A stretch of 64,000 bases of DNA from Bedellia somnulentella. Lineage: Eukaryota > Arthropoda > Insecta > Lepidoptera > Bedelliidae. Both the position numbers and the translations under genes were made by a program. Under the pieces are notes generated by a model. The model was not told where the DNA came from. It did not search any database and saw only the letters and a program-made list of their open reading frames with translations. Where the stretch lies: contig OY755173.1 of the NCBI GenBank assembly GCA_963576735.1, positions 14,664,873 through 14,728,872 on the forward strand. Reading direction: 5' to 3'. Below, in pieces: positions 1 through 12,817 of this stretch (position 1 is the first letter of the stretch; every line of letters begins with the position of its first letter).

Positions 1-529
1 CACTCCCTAAACAGTGTAGTTTGGTGATTTTTAATGCGCTTTAATGAACGGTTCAGTATTTCCGTTTAATAGCAAATTTTGGAATAAAACGCTATCAAGT
101 GTTTATAACAATCTAAAAAATAAATCATTACGTGTTGTAGGATGCAACTACTGGCGCCATCTAGTATGTTATATATAAATTAGTAACGATTCGGTTTTGG
201 TCACGGGCGCGATGGCTTATTTTATGTATAATTTCGGTGTTTCTCTACCGATTTCTATGATTCTTTTTTTATTGAATAGGTAATAATGTTACCTTTTTTA
301 AATTAGGGATGAGTGAGAGGTTTATAAACGTAAGAGTAAACAAATATAATCAGAATGTTCCGAACTGCTAAGCTATCAGGAATTACACGTGTTATTGTGA
401 GTCAACCGTAAAAGATAGACATAAACTGTTTAGGATTTTTTTTTAGATAATTTTATGAAGAATATTTCCGTCATACATGATTTCTATGTAAGTTTAACCA
501 TTAAGGCTGCACACGCGACGGAAGCTTAA

Positions 530-848
530 AAAATGTAGTAACTTCTCCCGTTTTCCCAAAATTTCCCAAAATTCCCCTTTACTACTCTGCTGGAAAGTAT
601 ACAAAAACCTGCCCCGGAGTATGGAGAATAATTGTACCAAGTTTCGTTAAAATCCGTCGAGTAGTTTTTGTTTCCATAAGGAACATACAAACCGACAGAC
701 AAACAGACAGACAGACAGACAAAAATTTTACTGATTACATTTTTGGCATCAGTATCGATCCCTAATCACCACCTGATAGTTATTTTGAAAATATATTTCA
801 TGTACAGAATTGACCTCTCTACAGATTTATTATAAGTATAGATATATA
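530..848 (+). repeat. dispersed repeat ending in GACA repeats
   Basis: GTACCAAGTTTCGTTAAAAT, TTCCATAAGGAACATACAAA and then (GACA)n at about 694-720, with a further TTATTATAAGTATAGAT end. This text is typical of interspersed insect repeats; the class is not determined. Confidence 0.5.
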
Positions 849-854
849 TTAGAA

Positions 855-1400
855 ATGGGATGGACAATGTGATGAAGACATTGAAAGAAGAGTGAAAAAG
901 GGTAATCCGGTAAATGGAGCAATGAAAAGCCGAATGACCAGTACATCGGTGTCTGAAATGGCCCGATGCTGTTCTTGTTCCTACGCTTATGTAAGAAACG
1001 AATGTTGGGTGTGGCAGAAGATGCATGACAGCAGAGTGAATGCAGTAGAGATGAGGTCCCTCAGAAAAAAATGTAATGTTAGATTATGTGATCGTGTGAT
1101 TATAGCGTGATTCGTGAAAGGTGCGGTGTGAAAGATGATAGTGTAAGAAAGATAGAAAAAGGAATGTTATATGGTTTGGGCACACAGAGAGGATGGATGA
1201 TAGAAAATTGGTAAAAGGGATCTATAGAGCTAGTGTACGGTAATGTATATTGTGAATGGCAATGTTAGTAGAGGAGGACCACGGAGAACACACTTGGACC
1301 AAATTGAGAGTCAGGAATTTAGTTTGTCAGGATCGTTCGAAGTGGCGATCGATAGTCTCTGCCTACCTAAATGGGAACTAATGGAGTGAGTATATGTATG
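855..1400 (+). mobile_element. LINE 3' fragment, frameshifted
   Basis: Same family as the 22.15-kb copy. ECWVWQKMHDSRVNAVEMRS is readable in the frame 892-1110, then stops and frame shifts, ending with GATCGATAGTCTCTGCCTAC and GAGTATATGTATG. Confidence 0.8.
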
Positions 1401-2950
1401 TATATTAGAAACATATTTTTTAAATATAACCGTTTTAAAGGGAATGCTATAAAATACAATTTTCATACACAATGGAACCCAAATGCGCGAATTTCCCGGT
1501 AAAATCTTTCTGGGATTGAAATATGAACTTGGTAGTTATACACCATGAACTTGAGTTACGGTCAGACGAAGAAACATCAATCTACAAGGAGGATTTATAC
1601 AAACCAGGCGTAGGCCGAAAATACATTCGGGAATACCTTTAGAAGTCGTCTATCCATATTCACAAAAATACTTCCTACAAACAAGAGTACTTATTTGTCT
1701 CTTTTTATGCATACTCAATGACCTGATTAGCTAAGTACATCACTCTAGCCGAACTAGATCTATCAATGGCCAAAGCTTAAAATGTGGGTTTTATTACGTA
1801 CCGAATAATAAAGGTACATCTCTCTCAAACTCTGCTATTTAACTACACTTTAATGAGATAATTACTAAATTCTACAAATTCTACAGGACACTTTGTGTTA
1901 AGACGTTTATATTGTACATCTACTTAAAAACAAACGTTTTAATTTATTTTTTTTATCTTAGTCTCTTTCTTTATTTATTCGATAGAAGATCCATCCACAT
2001 TGTATTTTTATTATATTTAAAAAAAATCGCTAATATATTTTAACTACTGCAGCCAGGAATTTCAAAATTTGTCTAAACCTTCGGGTATATAGAGCGACTA
2101 TGTGATGTGTAGACAAGTCAAAAGAAAGCTCAATAAATGGGAGAGATTAGATCTTCCACTTCCAGCACGTCAAAGTGTGCCATCTTGGACCAAGTCCAGA
2201 CCTTCAAATGCGCTAAAAGCAGCCACCGTGACATTCGTTTCATTCAAGCCCCTCAAAATACCGGAGAAAGTTTACTTTACATATTTATAACTACGTCCTA
2301 CACTTTTGTGAGACTATGTCGCAACATTTCAACCACTGGTTAATGTATTCACTTTAGTTTTCGTAATATGCATCAGATTGTGCATTGAATTTAAGTCTTC
2401 CAACTTTAGTACTGCACGTGTCTTGATAAGGTGATATTTCAAAGGGGTCGGACGTTAAGCATAAATTTATCACACAAGAAATTTTTATATTATGTCGTTG
2501 CAGAGAGTTTCATCAAAAATGAGCTGTACCAATTTCAACACGGGCAACAAAAGGTGTTTCTTTATCCGTCTCGAAATAGCTGATGATTGCAGTTTAACCT
2601 AAACGTATTTGTGTTCATTTCATTTAAAATCATAAAAAAGTGCGCCAGAGACAATATCATTAAACTTAACAAGAGTTGTGAGCTTGCTGGTAAGTGCTTC
2701 TTCGATCATGAAAACCATTTCTAACGACAGTTTATTCTATGTTGTCGGATCATAACAAGATGTGATACTTTATTTCGTTGTTGAGGGAGTGCAAAAAACT
2801 TCAAATAAATGAGCAATCTTATCATCGCAGAGAGCCTTTCTTTCATATTGGTGTGCGTACATCTTCGAATATTATAAAGATACTAGTTAACCTGACAAAC
2901 GTTGTTTTGCCATGTAAATCATTTCTAGAAAATTTCTTTTCCATAAAATA
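1401..2950. other. AT-rich sequence, no gene seen
   Basis: Only short, low-complexity frames; no repeats recognised within the window. Confidence 0.5.
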
Positions 2951-3033
2951 AAAGTGAAATGTTAGAGGTCGACACATCACTTATATAAATAAAATATAGT
3001 TATTCCCCTATTCTCAGACTCTCTTATATATAA

Positions 3034-4039
3034 AAAAAAGAAAAACAAAAACTTCAAATTAAAAACTAAACAGAAAAATTAAATATTATTATTTTTTATT
3101 TAAAAAAGAACCGCCTTCAAAAATCCAACTGAAAAGTATAAAATAATTTTTATTTATTTTATTATGTACAACTATATTCAACTTCTTCTTTTTGAAGTCG
3201 GTGCCAAACCAATTTTCATGACAAAGAAGAACGAATATTAGTGGCCCGCCCAAGTTGAGTGAGTTCTCCACCCCATCAGCGTATATCATCCTTATAAACC
3301 TTCCTTTTCAATCAATTAATCAAAAAATTCGCATCAAAATTCATTTCGTAGTTTTACAGATTAAAGTATACATAAGGATGTCCCTATATCCCAGACATGG
3401 ATAGAGAAAGCGACTTCGTTTTATACTATGTAGTGATTTAGATTCTCGACCGTCTTTTTACAAAGTGTTAGAAGTTTTGGTTGTGCCAACTCGGTGCATG
3501 TATGTCTCTGTCGAATTGTTAATTCCGTTAGTTTGAAATCTATTAATCTTACATAACCTAACCTAACGTTAGTTTACTATCTCGCTATCTGTCTAAAATT
3601 ATAATTTACTAGTATTTACAGTTTTACGGTGACATGTATATTATGATAATTTCTCTGCGGAGTGCGACGCATGCGCACCAGGCTAAGCACCGCTCACTGT
3701 CCCCAAATTCCATCCTTTATAAAGCGACGTCGGTCGTTGCGAGCGGATGAAATTTCTTGATTTTTGAGCGCGATTGTGTTACCTACTGTTGTTGAGGCAC
3801 TATCGATTGATTTATTATTCGTATGGTTTTCTCTATGTAGCAATTTTCATTTTGGATTTGTCTGTTTGGCACCGACTTCAAAAAGAAGAAGTTGAATATA
3901 GTTGTACATAATAAAATAAATAAAAATTATTTTATACTTTTCAGTTGGATTTTTGAAGGCGGTTCTTTTTTAAATAAAAAATAATAATATTTAATTTTTC
4001 TGTTTAGTTTTTAATTTGAAGTTTTTGTTTTTCTTTTTT
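3034..4039. repeat. long inverted repeat, 173-bp arms
   Basis: Arms 3034-3206 and 3867-4039 appear to be exact reverse complements over 173 bp, separated by 660 bp. Each inner end reads GGCACCGACTTCAAAAAGAA. The spacer contains a GC-richer stretch (3660-3800). A transcript would fold into a long hairpin. Confidence 0.85.
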
Positions 4040-4439
4040 ATTTTATACTTTTTAGTGATAAGTTCTTAAATCACTCTGAGTTTTTTTAGTGAATTAGTGA
4101 TAGTTTTTTAGAGATAAGTTTTACTTTCCGTTTATTTTATAGTTTTATAGTTTTATTAACAGGTAGTTATAATATTTGTTATAATGACTTTAGCTTACTT
4201 GTTACTATTTTGTTTACCTGCGGGCCTAGATAGAAAATCAAAGGATGCTTTAAGGAAAAGTCGCGTAAGGGAGAACGAAACACCCATCGAAAAAAAACAA
4301 AGACTTCAGCAGGGCAAGCACGAGCCGTATTTAAACTAGTTATCGCGTGGGATAAAGCAGCCATCTTTTAGGCACTTACTTAGTATCGTATACTGCCATC
4401 TCATTCTAACCGATATCGTGTCGATAACTCGTGCTTGCC

Positions 4440-4545
4440 CTTCAGAATGAGAGAGATCGTCAGCGTGCTGCTCTTGCTGCCAAAACAGATGAGCAAAGAG
4501 AAGTTCACCTATCACAAATGCGAAGAAACACTCTTATATATATGT
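4440..4545 (+). pseudogene. possible Helitron-like helicase N-terminal fragment
   Basis: One frame reads NERDRQRAALAAKTDEQREV then HLSQMRRNTL, reminiscent of the repeated (D)EQREAR..A(N)R pattern N-terminal to Helitron-type helicases in arthropods. Short and uncertain. Confidence 0.3.
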
Positions 4546-4829
4546 AGCGTTGAGTCGTGTAAAATCCCTTGATGAGATGGCTTCAAGTGATATAGATTCA
4601 AAGAAATTACTTAACCATCCCCATGACGAAAGAGCCTTGATTGAAATGACCAGAATGAGAAACATGATGTTGCAATATATATTTTTTTCTTCAATATAAT
4701 TAAGAGTAATTTATTCATGTTTTTATATACTTTTTTGTTTAATAATTTAGTAACTCTGTTTATTACTAATAAAAAAAACTTTATTAACATTATATTGATA
4801 AATCTCTGTCTAGTATTGATAACTTTACA

Positions 4830-5630
4830 TACATACTTATATTTCAAACTAAGAAACCTCCTTTTTTTCGAGTTGGTTAAAGAACTTAAACCTTCTCCTG
4901 AATGTAATAACATAAACTGATAACTCTTTGCCTAATATTAACTTAGAACCTTCAAACTTACATACATACTTATAGGTGAAACTCAGAAACTCCTTTTTTG
5001 AGACGGTTAGATCACTAAAACCTTGTCCTGAAAGTAACAAGTACTTTTCTGAAAATCGCATCTAAATAGCTTAAGCGAAACGCGAGATAATCGCCGACCA
5101 ACATACATACATGCAGGTCAAACACAGAACCTCCTTTCTTTTAGAGTCGGTTAAATCACTTAACCCATCTTCTAAATGTAACGAATACTTTTCTGAAAAC
5201 CGCATCGAAATAGCTTAAGCCAAACGTGAGATAATCGCGGACCAACAGATATACATACAGGTCAAACACAGAACCTCCTTTCTTTTTTTGGTCGGTTAAG
5301 GCACTAAAACCTTCTCCTTAATGTAACGAATACTTTTCTGAAAACCGCATCCAAATAGCTTAAGCCAAACGTGAGATAATCGCGGACCAACAGACATACA
5401 TACAGGTCAAACACAGAACCTCCTTTCTTTTTTTGGTCGGTTAAGGCACTAAAACCTTCTCCTAAATGTAACGAATACTGTTCTGAAAACCGCATCCAAA
5501 TAGCTTAAGCCAAACTCGAGATAATCGCGGACAATTATACATACATACATACATACATACATACATACATACATACATACAAACAATCGAACTGAGAACC
5601 TCCTTTTTTGAAGTCGGTTAAAAATATATA
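4830..5630. repeat. 145-bp tandem repeat array, about five units
   Basis: The motif CTGAAAA(C/T)CGCATC starts at 5049, 5193, 5338 and 5483, giving a 144-145-bp period. Each unit has GAACCTCCTTTCTTTTTT, GGTCGGTTAA, AAACCTTCTCCTAAATGTAA and CAAATAGCTTAAGCCAAAC. More diverged units extend to about 4830. The last unit ends in (ACAT)n and GAACCTCCTTTTTTGAAGTC. Confidence 0.85.
5534..5581. repeat. (CATA)n microsatellite
   Basis: About eleven uninterrupted CATA units within the last unit of the 145-bp array. Confidence 0.9.
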
Positions 5631-5787
5631 AGAAGATTTTGCACGTGTAATTATATAACTTTGTAAATATTATCTTATCTCGTAAGTAACTTTAGTTTAA
5701 GTTTTTGTTTTCGTTGTATCGAATTGGCAACTAAACTGGTGGAGCTGCATCTCTATTGTCAACACCTCTAAGACTCAAAGACTCAAA

Positions 5788-6105
5788 CGTTCTCTCCGTA
5801 TATCCCCAAAGGAGTTGGTAGTAATACTTCTTAACATCACGTGACATTGTCACCTAGTATCCAGAGTACCCACGTTTTGCTTGGATAGTGTACTCAGGGC
5901 AAGCTTATCGCCGTTTTGTACGAATACACTGTCAAGTACCACCAGGCCATGTGGGATTCCTCACAAAGTTTTACTCACTTTTAACATCCATGATAAATGA
6001 ACCACACATATGATTATAGAATAAACGAATTGGTATAAGCCCGACCCGGGATTTGTACCCACGCCTGTCTGCATGATAGGCGGGTATTTTACCCATTGGA
6101 ATTAT
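5788..6105 (-). mobile_element. SINE family A copy, diverged
   Basis: Inverse copy with CGCCGTTTTGTACGAATACA, GATAAATGAACCACACATAT and a degenerate B box (GGGATTTGTACCC). Confidence 0.75.
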
Positions 6106-6464
6106 CTTGGTTGTTATCAATATATAATGTATAAATAAATCAAAAGTTTATGAAACAGTTGAAAAAAGTTCGCCTTGTATGACACACGCTACGCTTACAC
6201 AAAGTAACGACCTTAGTGAATATGGCCTCAACACGCATTCACTATCACAAGTCGTCACTGTAACTTCCACAATGGATAACCTATAGCATCCTGAATACAG
6301 ATGAGCTTCATTACACTCCAAGAATATACGTTTCAATGTGTAATTAGCTTCCGAATACGGATTACACTGTAGGTTTACGAATGAAGTTTTATATTGTTAC
6401 GGAGTTCAAAAATGAGGCATGGTGATAAGAATAGACTTATATTTAGCACTACTCTTTCTGTAGC

Positions 6465-6612
6465 TGCGCAGTGTCGGTCGGCTTAGAATAGATTAGAAGA
6501 GGTGACTAAGGGTATTGAGGCTTTTTAAGGGATTTTTGGCCGATTTGGTGGGAGACCCATCACCATCAACCCTTATTTTACCGTCATTTCCCCCACGTCA
6601 TTTCAAGTGTGT
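6465..6612 (+). mobile_element. short repeat family B fragment
   Basis: A 5' part of family B (GTCGGCTTAGAATAG, AAGGGATTTTTGGCCGATTT, GGGAGACCCATCACCA), without the 3' tail. Confidence 0.65.
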
Positions 6613-7487
6613 GATTACGAATTTCTAGGTGACGAAAATTTCAGCGTTTTAATCCTATCCAGAGGTTCTCGAATGGGGCCCTAAAAATGCGGCGAAACGG
6701 TTCCAGAAAAAGATGGTACGGCAGTGTTTTCTTCGCGCTCGACTTGGCGGGAGCACTGCACCGTGCCCCCAGATATGATGTCGTTACAAGTATGTGTGCC
6801 ATATTGTCTTGTATATTAATTACTCAAAAATATTAATTTCGTTCTTTTTTTTCAATCGTGTATCTTTTGTATACGTGTATAATGTATTTGTGACGCAGAA
6901 ACGAATGAATGTTATACTTTCTTCTTCTTCTTTCATTCTTTTTTCAAAAAGTGAAAGTTTTAGGCCTTACGACGGAGTACATACAATACTAAGACTTCCA
7001 AAATCATTAACCTTCCATAGTGCGTTCATCGTAGTCGGGTAAAAAGAGATGATTAACTAATCGATATATGTTAGGTATTTTATTCCTTTCTAGAATATTC
7101 TTCACATTTTTATATATAAAGACAGGTTTACTTGGATTATTTTATTTATTTCGAACATACATTCATAGAGCTATAAATCCCTAAAAGGCGTAGCCAGAGG
7201 TTTAAAATAAACTGGCATAATCAATAAATGCGATGAAGTTAAAATTAGATTTTTCCAGCTTTATAGAGGGTTTGTCCCCTCAACTCGTGGTCATCAGTTT
7301 ATACTCCAACATTAAACTTGGAGCATCACTCGCTTTGTATTATCGTCAAGTTCCAAATTTGCTTCTATAACTAAACTACATGAAGAAAGCTCACTGCACA
7401 AACTTAGTATTCTCTGTTCTATGAAGAGTGCTCAGTGTCAACGTGTCAGAGATTGCTAGATATTTAATCTTATAAGTTAAATTTGCT

Positions 7488-7763
7488 GTGTAGTGTCGGC
7501 ATAGAATAACACTAACCCATTTCTTCCGGTGGGGGTACGTAAGAGGCGACTATCGGATTTGGAGCTTTTAAGGGATTTTTGGGCGATGTGGTTGGAGACA
7601 TGGGTCTCATGGGACATGGGTGATGGCACCGAAAACCTTTATTTTACCATCTTTTCCCCACTAAAATCTCCAAACGTGGCTGAGGAATTTTCAATTCCTT
7701 AGCTCTTTCTACCCCTTCTAGAGATTTATAGCCGTGAGCATATGTACGTATGTATCCTTATAT
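7488..7763 (+). mobile_element. short repeat family B copy
   Basis: A copy starting GTGTAGTGTCGGC, with GGGATTTTTGGGCGATGTGG and the 3' end CCCCTTCTAGAGATTTATAG-CCGTGAGCATATGTACGTATG. No tRNA-like promoter is obvious. The family recurs at least ten times in the window. Confidence 0.75.
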
Positions 7764-8087
7764 TTAATTTCTAATTATGATCGGTTTTATCAAGTTTAAA
7801 TATATTGAGTATTCGGACCTGACTAAAGCGTAAAGTACATACTTTCAAAGGTAATTTGAAGCGCATAATTAAATTGAATGCCTTTAGATATTTGAAAGGA
7901 AAGCTTCTGAGGCTGAATATTTCCACTTTGGAAACCTGGAAACCTATTTTCAGCAGCCGTCCTTTCTAACAAGAGATGTTATTCTGCGTGCTGTCATGCA
8001 GTTAATTCATTATTTTAAATGCATATTATTTCTGGTAAGTTTAAGTTTGTTAAGTTTTGTAAACTTAACTTGTGTCATTAATGTATA

Positions 8088-8325
8088 TTTTGGTAGTGCT
8101 GGCTTAGAATGTCACTGCACCTTTCTACCCATGGGTGTCGTAAGAGGCCAGGGGCTTTTTCAAGCGGTTTTTGGGCGATGCGGTTGGAGACCCGATATCA
8201 CCAACGATACTTTATTTCTACCATCTTTGCTATTTATAAACTTCCAAATGTGGCTGAGAAGTATCAAGTTCTAAAGCTCTACCTACCCCTTTTTGGGATT
8301 TATGGCCGTGCGTATATGTATGTAT
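8088..8325 (+). mobile_element. short repeat family B copy
   Basis: A near full-length copy, from TGGTAGTGCTGGCTTAGAAT to TTTATGGCCGTGCGTATATG and ATGT repeats. Open frames across it are incidental. Confidence 0.7.
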
Positions 8326-9474
8326 GTTTTGATTTGATTGACCGCCTCTCTTTTTGGGGGAATGAACCAACGTTGAGTTCGACGTGGTCAATTACATGAA
8401 CCATTCGACGTCACGCGAGTGCGTTTTTGCGATGTTAACAAATAAGTTTATTTGAATCCAAGCAGAAGGTAAAACAGTCGGAGGAGACCCTAGCACCTCA
8501 TAACAAATATAGACTTAAACAAAAAGAAACTTAAGCAAACGAATGATTTTTCAAATAATCGTTCAAGAAAATAAACATACACATTTATCTATTTCAGTTA
8601 GCAATAATTCAGTGTGTCACGATATTGCTCAACAGTGTTTATCGCTTCATAAAAATGCATTGGCCTGAATAAATTTGTTTGGCTGAGTTGTTCCTAGGCT
8701 TGCGAAGATGTTCCGAGTTCCATCATTCGCGACATTGGGCCAGTCAACCGGTCGGACTACCCACCTGAATGCTAATTGGGTATCCTTCGGAAGATATAGC
8801 GAAGTCTTTCCTGCTTCCGATTTCACAATTACCAATTGAATGTGTCTTGAGTTTGCCAGTTGTTTTACGTTTTTGTATGGAGTTGTAAAAATAAAATCCG
8901 TTATTAAATTTAATCTTTACAACTATTAAATGACATTTATTTGCTACGGTAAATGGGTGTTATTTTTTTCATGTTTAATGATTTCAAATTATGTCATTTA
9001 TCTTTTATAGCATTTTAACTTTTATTTTTCTTTTCGACACTGATATTTTGACATTAGATTTTTCTAAATGTATCAAACATTAAGAATTTAAATATACTAG
9101 ATTCATTCTCTATTTTTAAGTAATTCTATATTAATATGTGTACATCTTGAATTCATTCCTATTATTGTATCCTCCCGGCTATAGAATCTAATCAGGGGTA
9201 GCCAACGCTTCAGATCTAGATGAATCCCTGAGTCTTTTTGGAAATAAAGAGGTGATAAGTGGGTAAAACAAAGAATTGTTGGCAATATAACTTTCAATCA
9301 ACATTGTCCAACGATCACTTTAAAAGGCTCAACAGCTTTAGCCGTAGTAATAGGCATAAATGGGATGATGCCAATCTAAGGTAAAACTACCCAGCAAATA
9401 TTTATACACGTTCTATTTACTCGCAAAGCAAACTATTCTGTTCTCTGAAGCGAAAATCTGCACGGCTATCAGGA

Positions 9475-9678
9475 CTAACACACTTCCAGATTCAGTTTAG
9501 AAAGGCTCGGATCCTCCTGTTTCCGGCACCGGAAGTGCAAGGAAGCGCCGATATCGACCTTCCGGCATCGCACTAGCTGGGGCGTTCGAGGACCTGCGCT
9601 CTGCTTCGCTCCTGCAACTTCGCAACCCAAATACTGTGCGTGACCTAATAATGTAAGTTTATCGTTTGTTTGATGCAA
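9475..9678 (-). other. unrecognised frame, possible repeat
   Basis: A GC-richer stretch with frame AQYLGCEVAGAKQSAGPRTP and VDIGASLHFRCRKQEDPSLS. It has the look of coding or dispersed-repeat sequence, but the family is unknown to me. Confidence 0.25.
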
Positions 9679-10644
9679 CCGTGTGTTGATGTGTGTGTGT
9701 GTGGCGCGGTTTTAGTGTGTTGCAAGGAGCGTTTTTTATATACTAATCGATGTATTTGCATACAATATTGAAATCCGCTCCTCCGCGCTCCGCGACGTAT
9801 TGCGGTTTGGTGTGTGAACCTCCTTAAAGTAGGAAGAAAAGATGGTATAGTGCATCCCTCCTTTTCTGTGGTAATATCACGTCTGGTATAAAATAATAAA
9901 AAAAAAAAACTTTGAACCATTTCCACCCATTAAATAAAATAAAAAAAAGGGTCTAAATAATTTCTTCTACCTCTTGCACTTGTTCTGTCTCGTCGATTTT
10001 AGAGTTATGTCCATGAATATTGACAGGTAAGTAGATATATCTGACCCTTCAAACGGTTCCAGGCATGTCTCGCAGCCATGCGACCTTAGTTAATTTTGGA
10101 TCGGTTACGTAACCTGATCAAAATCAGTGTATCGAAACTTCGATTCCGAAAACATGTCAACGTGACCGACCCACCTCACTGAATGGGAATAAATAATTCA
10201 ACAAATTTATTATTCATTCAGCATGATGAATGTTTTAGCAGGACCACGACTCACAAGATATATGTTTGCGTCATAAAATTATATTTTAATGTTTCATATT
10301 TCATAAGTTTAAGGATCGTTTGTTAAGGTTTAAGGATAGGTTTGTTTTTATATAAAAGGCATTTCTAAATAAGTGCAGCGAGATTACACACGGGTGACAG
10401 AAACTGTCATGTAGTTCAAAGTATTAGTAACTCTGCCACTCTTTGGTGGTTTCTGCTGTGACAGTTGAGTTCTAGTTTTAGAGTTTATATATTAGTCAGC
10501 ATAGAGGCTCGAGCTAAAATACTGAACACAGTGATTTAGCCGTAGTCCACCATACTGGTATCGTGAGAGTTCTCAGATACCGTGATTGTAACTAGATTCT
10601 CCTGTTAAAGTTTCTACCTTACCACCATGGAGACAGAACATCCA

Positions 10645-10909
10645 GTGACATTGCGACTTGGTGTTCAGAGCATGTTCAAAGAATCCACGTTGTGCTTGGA
10701 CAGTGTACTCACATTGGGGGCAGGCCTATCGCCGTTTTGTATGAATACACTGTCACATGTCACACTCCTCACTGTTAATAACCATGATAAATAAACCACA
10801 CATACGACTATAAAAAAGAAACTTTGGTGTAGGACGGACCCGGGATTTGAACCCTCACCGTCTGCACGATAAGCGATATTCTACCCGCTGAGCTGTCACG
10901 GTCGCTTCT
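10645..10909 (-). mobile_element. SINE family A copy, 3' truncated
   Basis: Inverse copy with GCCGTTTTGTATGAATACAC, the CATGATAAATAAACCACACA core and a B box read on the minus strand as GGTTCAAATCC. The hairpin tail is missing. Confidence 0.8.
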
Positions 10910-10910
10910 A

Positions 10911-11101
10911 AAGAGCTTATTCCATTACACTTTGTCGTTTCTGAATTCAGACGTCCTTCGAAGTTACTGCCGCAGACGCTTGTTATTCCACTACACAATT
11001 TGTCTACTTTTCAGAAGCCACGTTGTACGTTATTCCACTAGTCTGAATTCAGATTCTGTGGCTTTCAGACGTCTTCATTCAGACAAATGGAATAAGCTCT
11101 T
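10911..11101. mobile_element. 191-bp MITE with TA duplication
   Basis: Ends read AAGAGCTTATTCCATT and its near complement AATGGAATAAGCTCTT; TA dinucleotides flank both ends. The interior repeats TCTGAATTCAGA and TTATTCCACTA motifs. It directly abuts the SINE ending at 10909. Confidence 0.75.
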
Positions 11102-11102
11102 T

Positions 11103-12107
11103 AACCAGCAAGTCAGAGGTTTCTCAAACCATATTAATCAAGGTCATAGATATAAACTCCTAAAACTTTAAAATTTGGTCCCTCCTTTTAACATTTGAAA
11201 TAAGAAAGTGACAAATATGAATAAAATATATTTTGTAGATCCTGATAAAAAACTAACAACGAAAATTGGTTGGACACAATGTATTCAGCAGTTTTTGAGA
11301 TATAGCAAATTCTGTAAAACGGCAAATTTTTATTTATTTATTTAGTTTATTCGTACCGGGTTAGGTAAAAGAGTTTAAAAATCTTGGTTTGTTGATTCCT
11401 TCTATCGTACGTCCCATCATGTTTGCAAATAGTGTGTTCACCATAAATTTTAATCATGTAAAGATTGTCTAAATAATAGCGAAAATAGCTTTACTTCAAT
11501 TGAGTATCCTCACTTAAAATAACGTTTTCGCCGCTTGAAAACCATATGGATCACCCCGATTGTCACCTCTCACGTAATATCGCTAATTTGATGGCCGACC
11601 AAAGCCACCTGCTTTCGCCGTGTTAAAAAACTGTTTTAGATTATTTTATTTTCTTAGGAAGATTTACAGACTAAAGTATACAATATAGAGTACCTTCCCA
11701 CGATCAACACTTATAGATCGAGTGTGATGATGATGAGATGTGCAGTTTGTTCTGACTTGAATAAGTTTTAATAATGAAATTTTAATTTATACATCTGATG
11801 GATAAGGAAAGCTTTTATAAGGAATTTGAATAGTGACGTCAGAAAACGATTAAATTGATTAAAATTTTACCATGACGTTATTGCTACGAAAATTTATTTT
11901 TGTTATCAACGTTTGTATCTCTCGAGAGTTGGACATTATTTGGTTGATGACATACTCATACAGTCGGTTAACCAATGAATAATTTGATTAGAGAGCGATT
12001 TGACATCCTGCGACATAAACCTATTTTGTGAATTAAGCAATTCTTTAGTGTTAACCTACCCGAAATATTGTGAGATGAATTACCCTTTCATTATTTGACT
12101 TTTTGAT
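11103..12107. other. AT-rich sequence, no gene seen
   Basis: No frame over 60 codons and no recognised element. AGGAAGATTTACAGACTAAA at 11657 recalls the arm of the foldback element at 23330. Confidence 0.4.
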
Positions 12108-12250
12108 TTTACTAACCCATTTCTTACGAGTTGACTAAGGATTTTGGGGCGTTTTTCATTGTTTGGCGATTTAGCTAGAGACTACTCGCCACAATTTTTC
12201 TATTATTAATCCTTCCTCCACTCACCTTTCAAAAGTGGTCAAGGAATTGA
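12108..12250 (+). mobile_element. short repeat family B, 5' part
   Basis: Has ACTAACCCATTTCTTACG and GGCGATTTAGCTAGAGACTA. Its probable 3' part lies at 12818-12905, separated by the family A copy at 12398-12717, as if that SINE landed inside it. Confidence 0.55.
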
Positions 12251-12397
12251 AGTAAGAAATAATCTATGAGAGTATGAAAAGTTGGTAAGGTAGGATTTTC
12301 ACTTCGTCGTCATAAAGTAATTTGGGTTACTTTAGATGAAATAGTTATTTTAAAATTCTACCCTAAGTTTATTCCATTTAAAGACTGCAATGCTCAT

Positions 12398-12717
12398 GCC
12401 GTATACATCCCGGAGAGATGGCAGAAGTTCTCTTACTTCTGAACATCACGTAAAATTAATGTCAGCGAACCCAAGTTTTGTTAGGTCAGTAAACTCACGT
12501 GATTATGGGCAGGAATATTGCCGTTATAGTTAAAATACACTGTCACATGACAAAGTTTACCTTAGAAATGTGGATTTCCTCACGATCTTTTCAGAACCGT
12601 TCAAAACCATGATAAATTAACCACACATATGACTCATGAAAAGTCACATTGGTGCTAGGCGCGACTCAGGATTCAAACCCACACTTCTCTGCTTGAGGGT
12701 GCTCCCACTAAGTTATT
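12398..12717 (-). mobile_element. SINE family A copy, diverged
   Basis: Same core in inverse orientation (GATAAATTAACCACACATAT, GGATTCAAACCC) with many substitutions; an old insertion. Confidence 0.75.
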
Positions 12718-12817
12718 TATAAGTTACTTAGTTAAAATATGAATTAAACCGCTGAAAAACTGAAAAGGAAAAATATACATTTGTGTTATATTTTAAATAA
12801 CTAAGAATTAAAGCTCA

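Noticed and set aside
3089..3289. 66-codon minus-strand frame
   Set aside because: It consists mostly of the arm of the inverted repeat; the same peptide arises from the other arm.
4830..5630. Regular repeats resembling a CRISPR array
   Set aside because: Units are 145 bp with whole-unit similarity and no unique spacers, in an insect genome; this is a tandem repeat.
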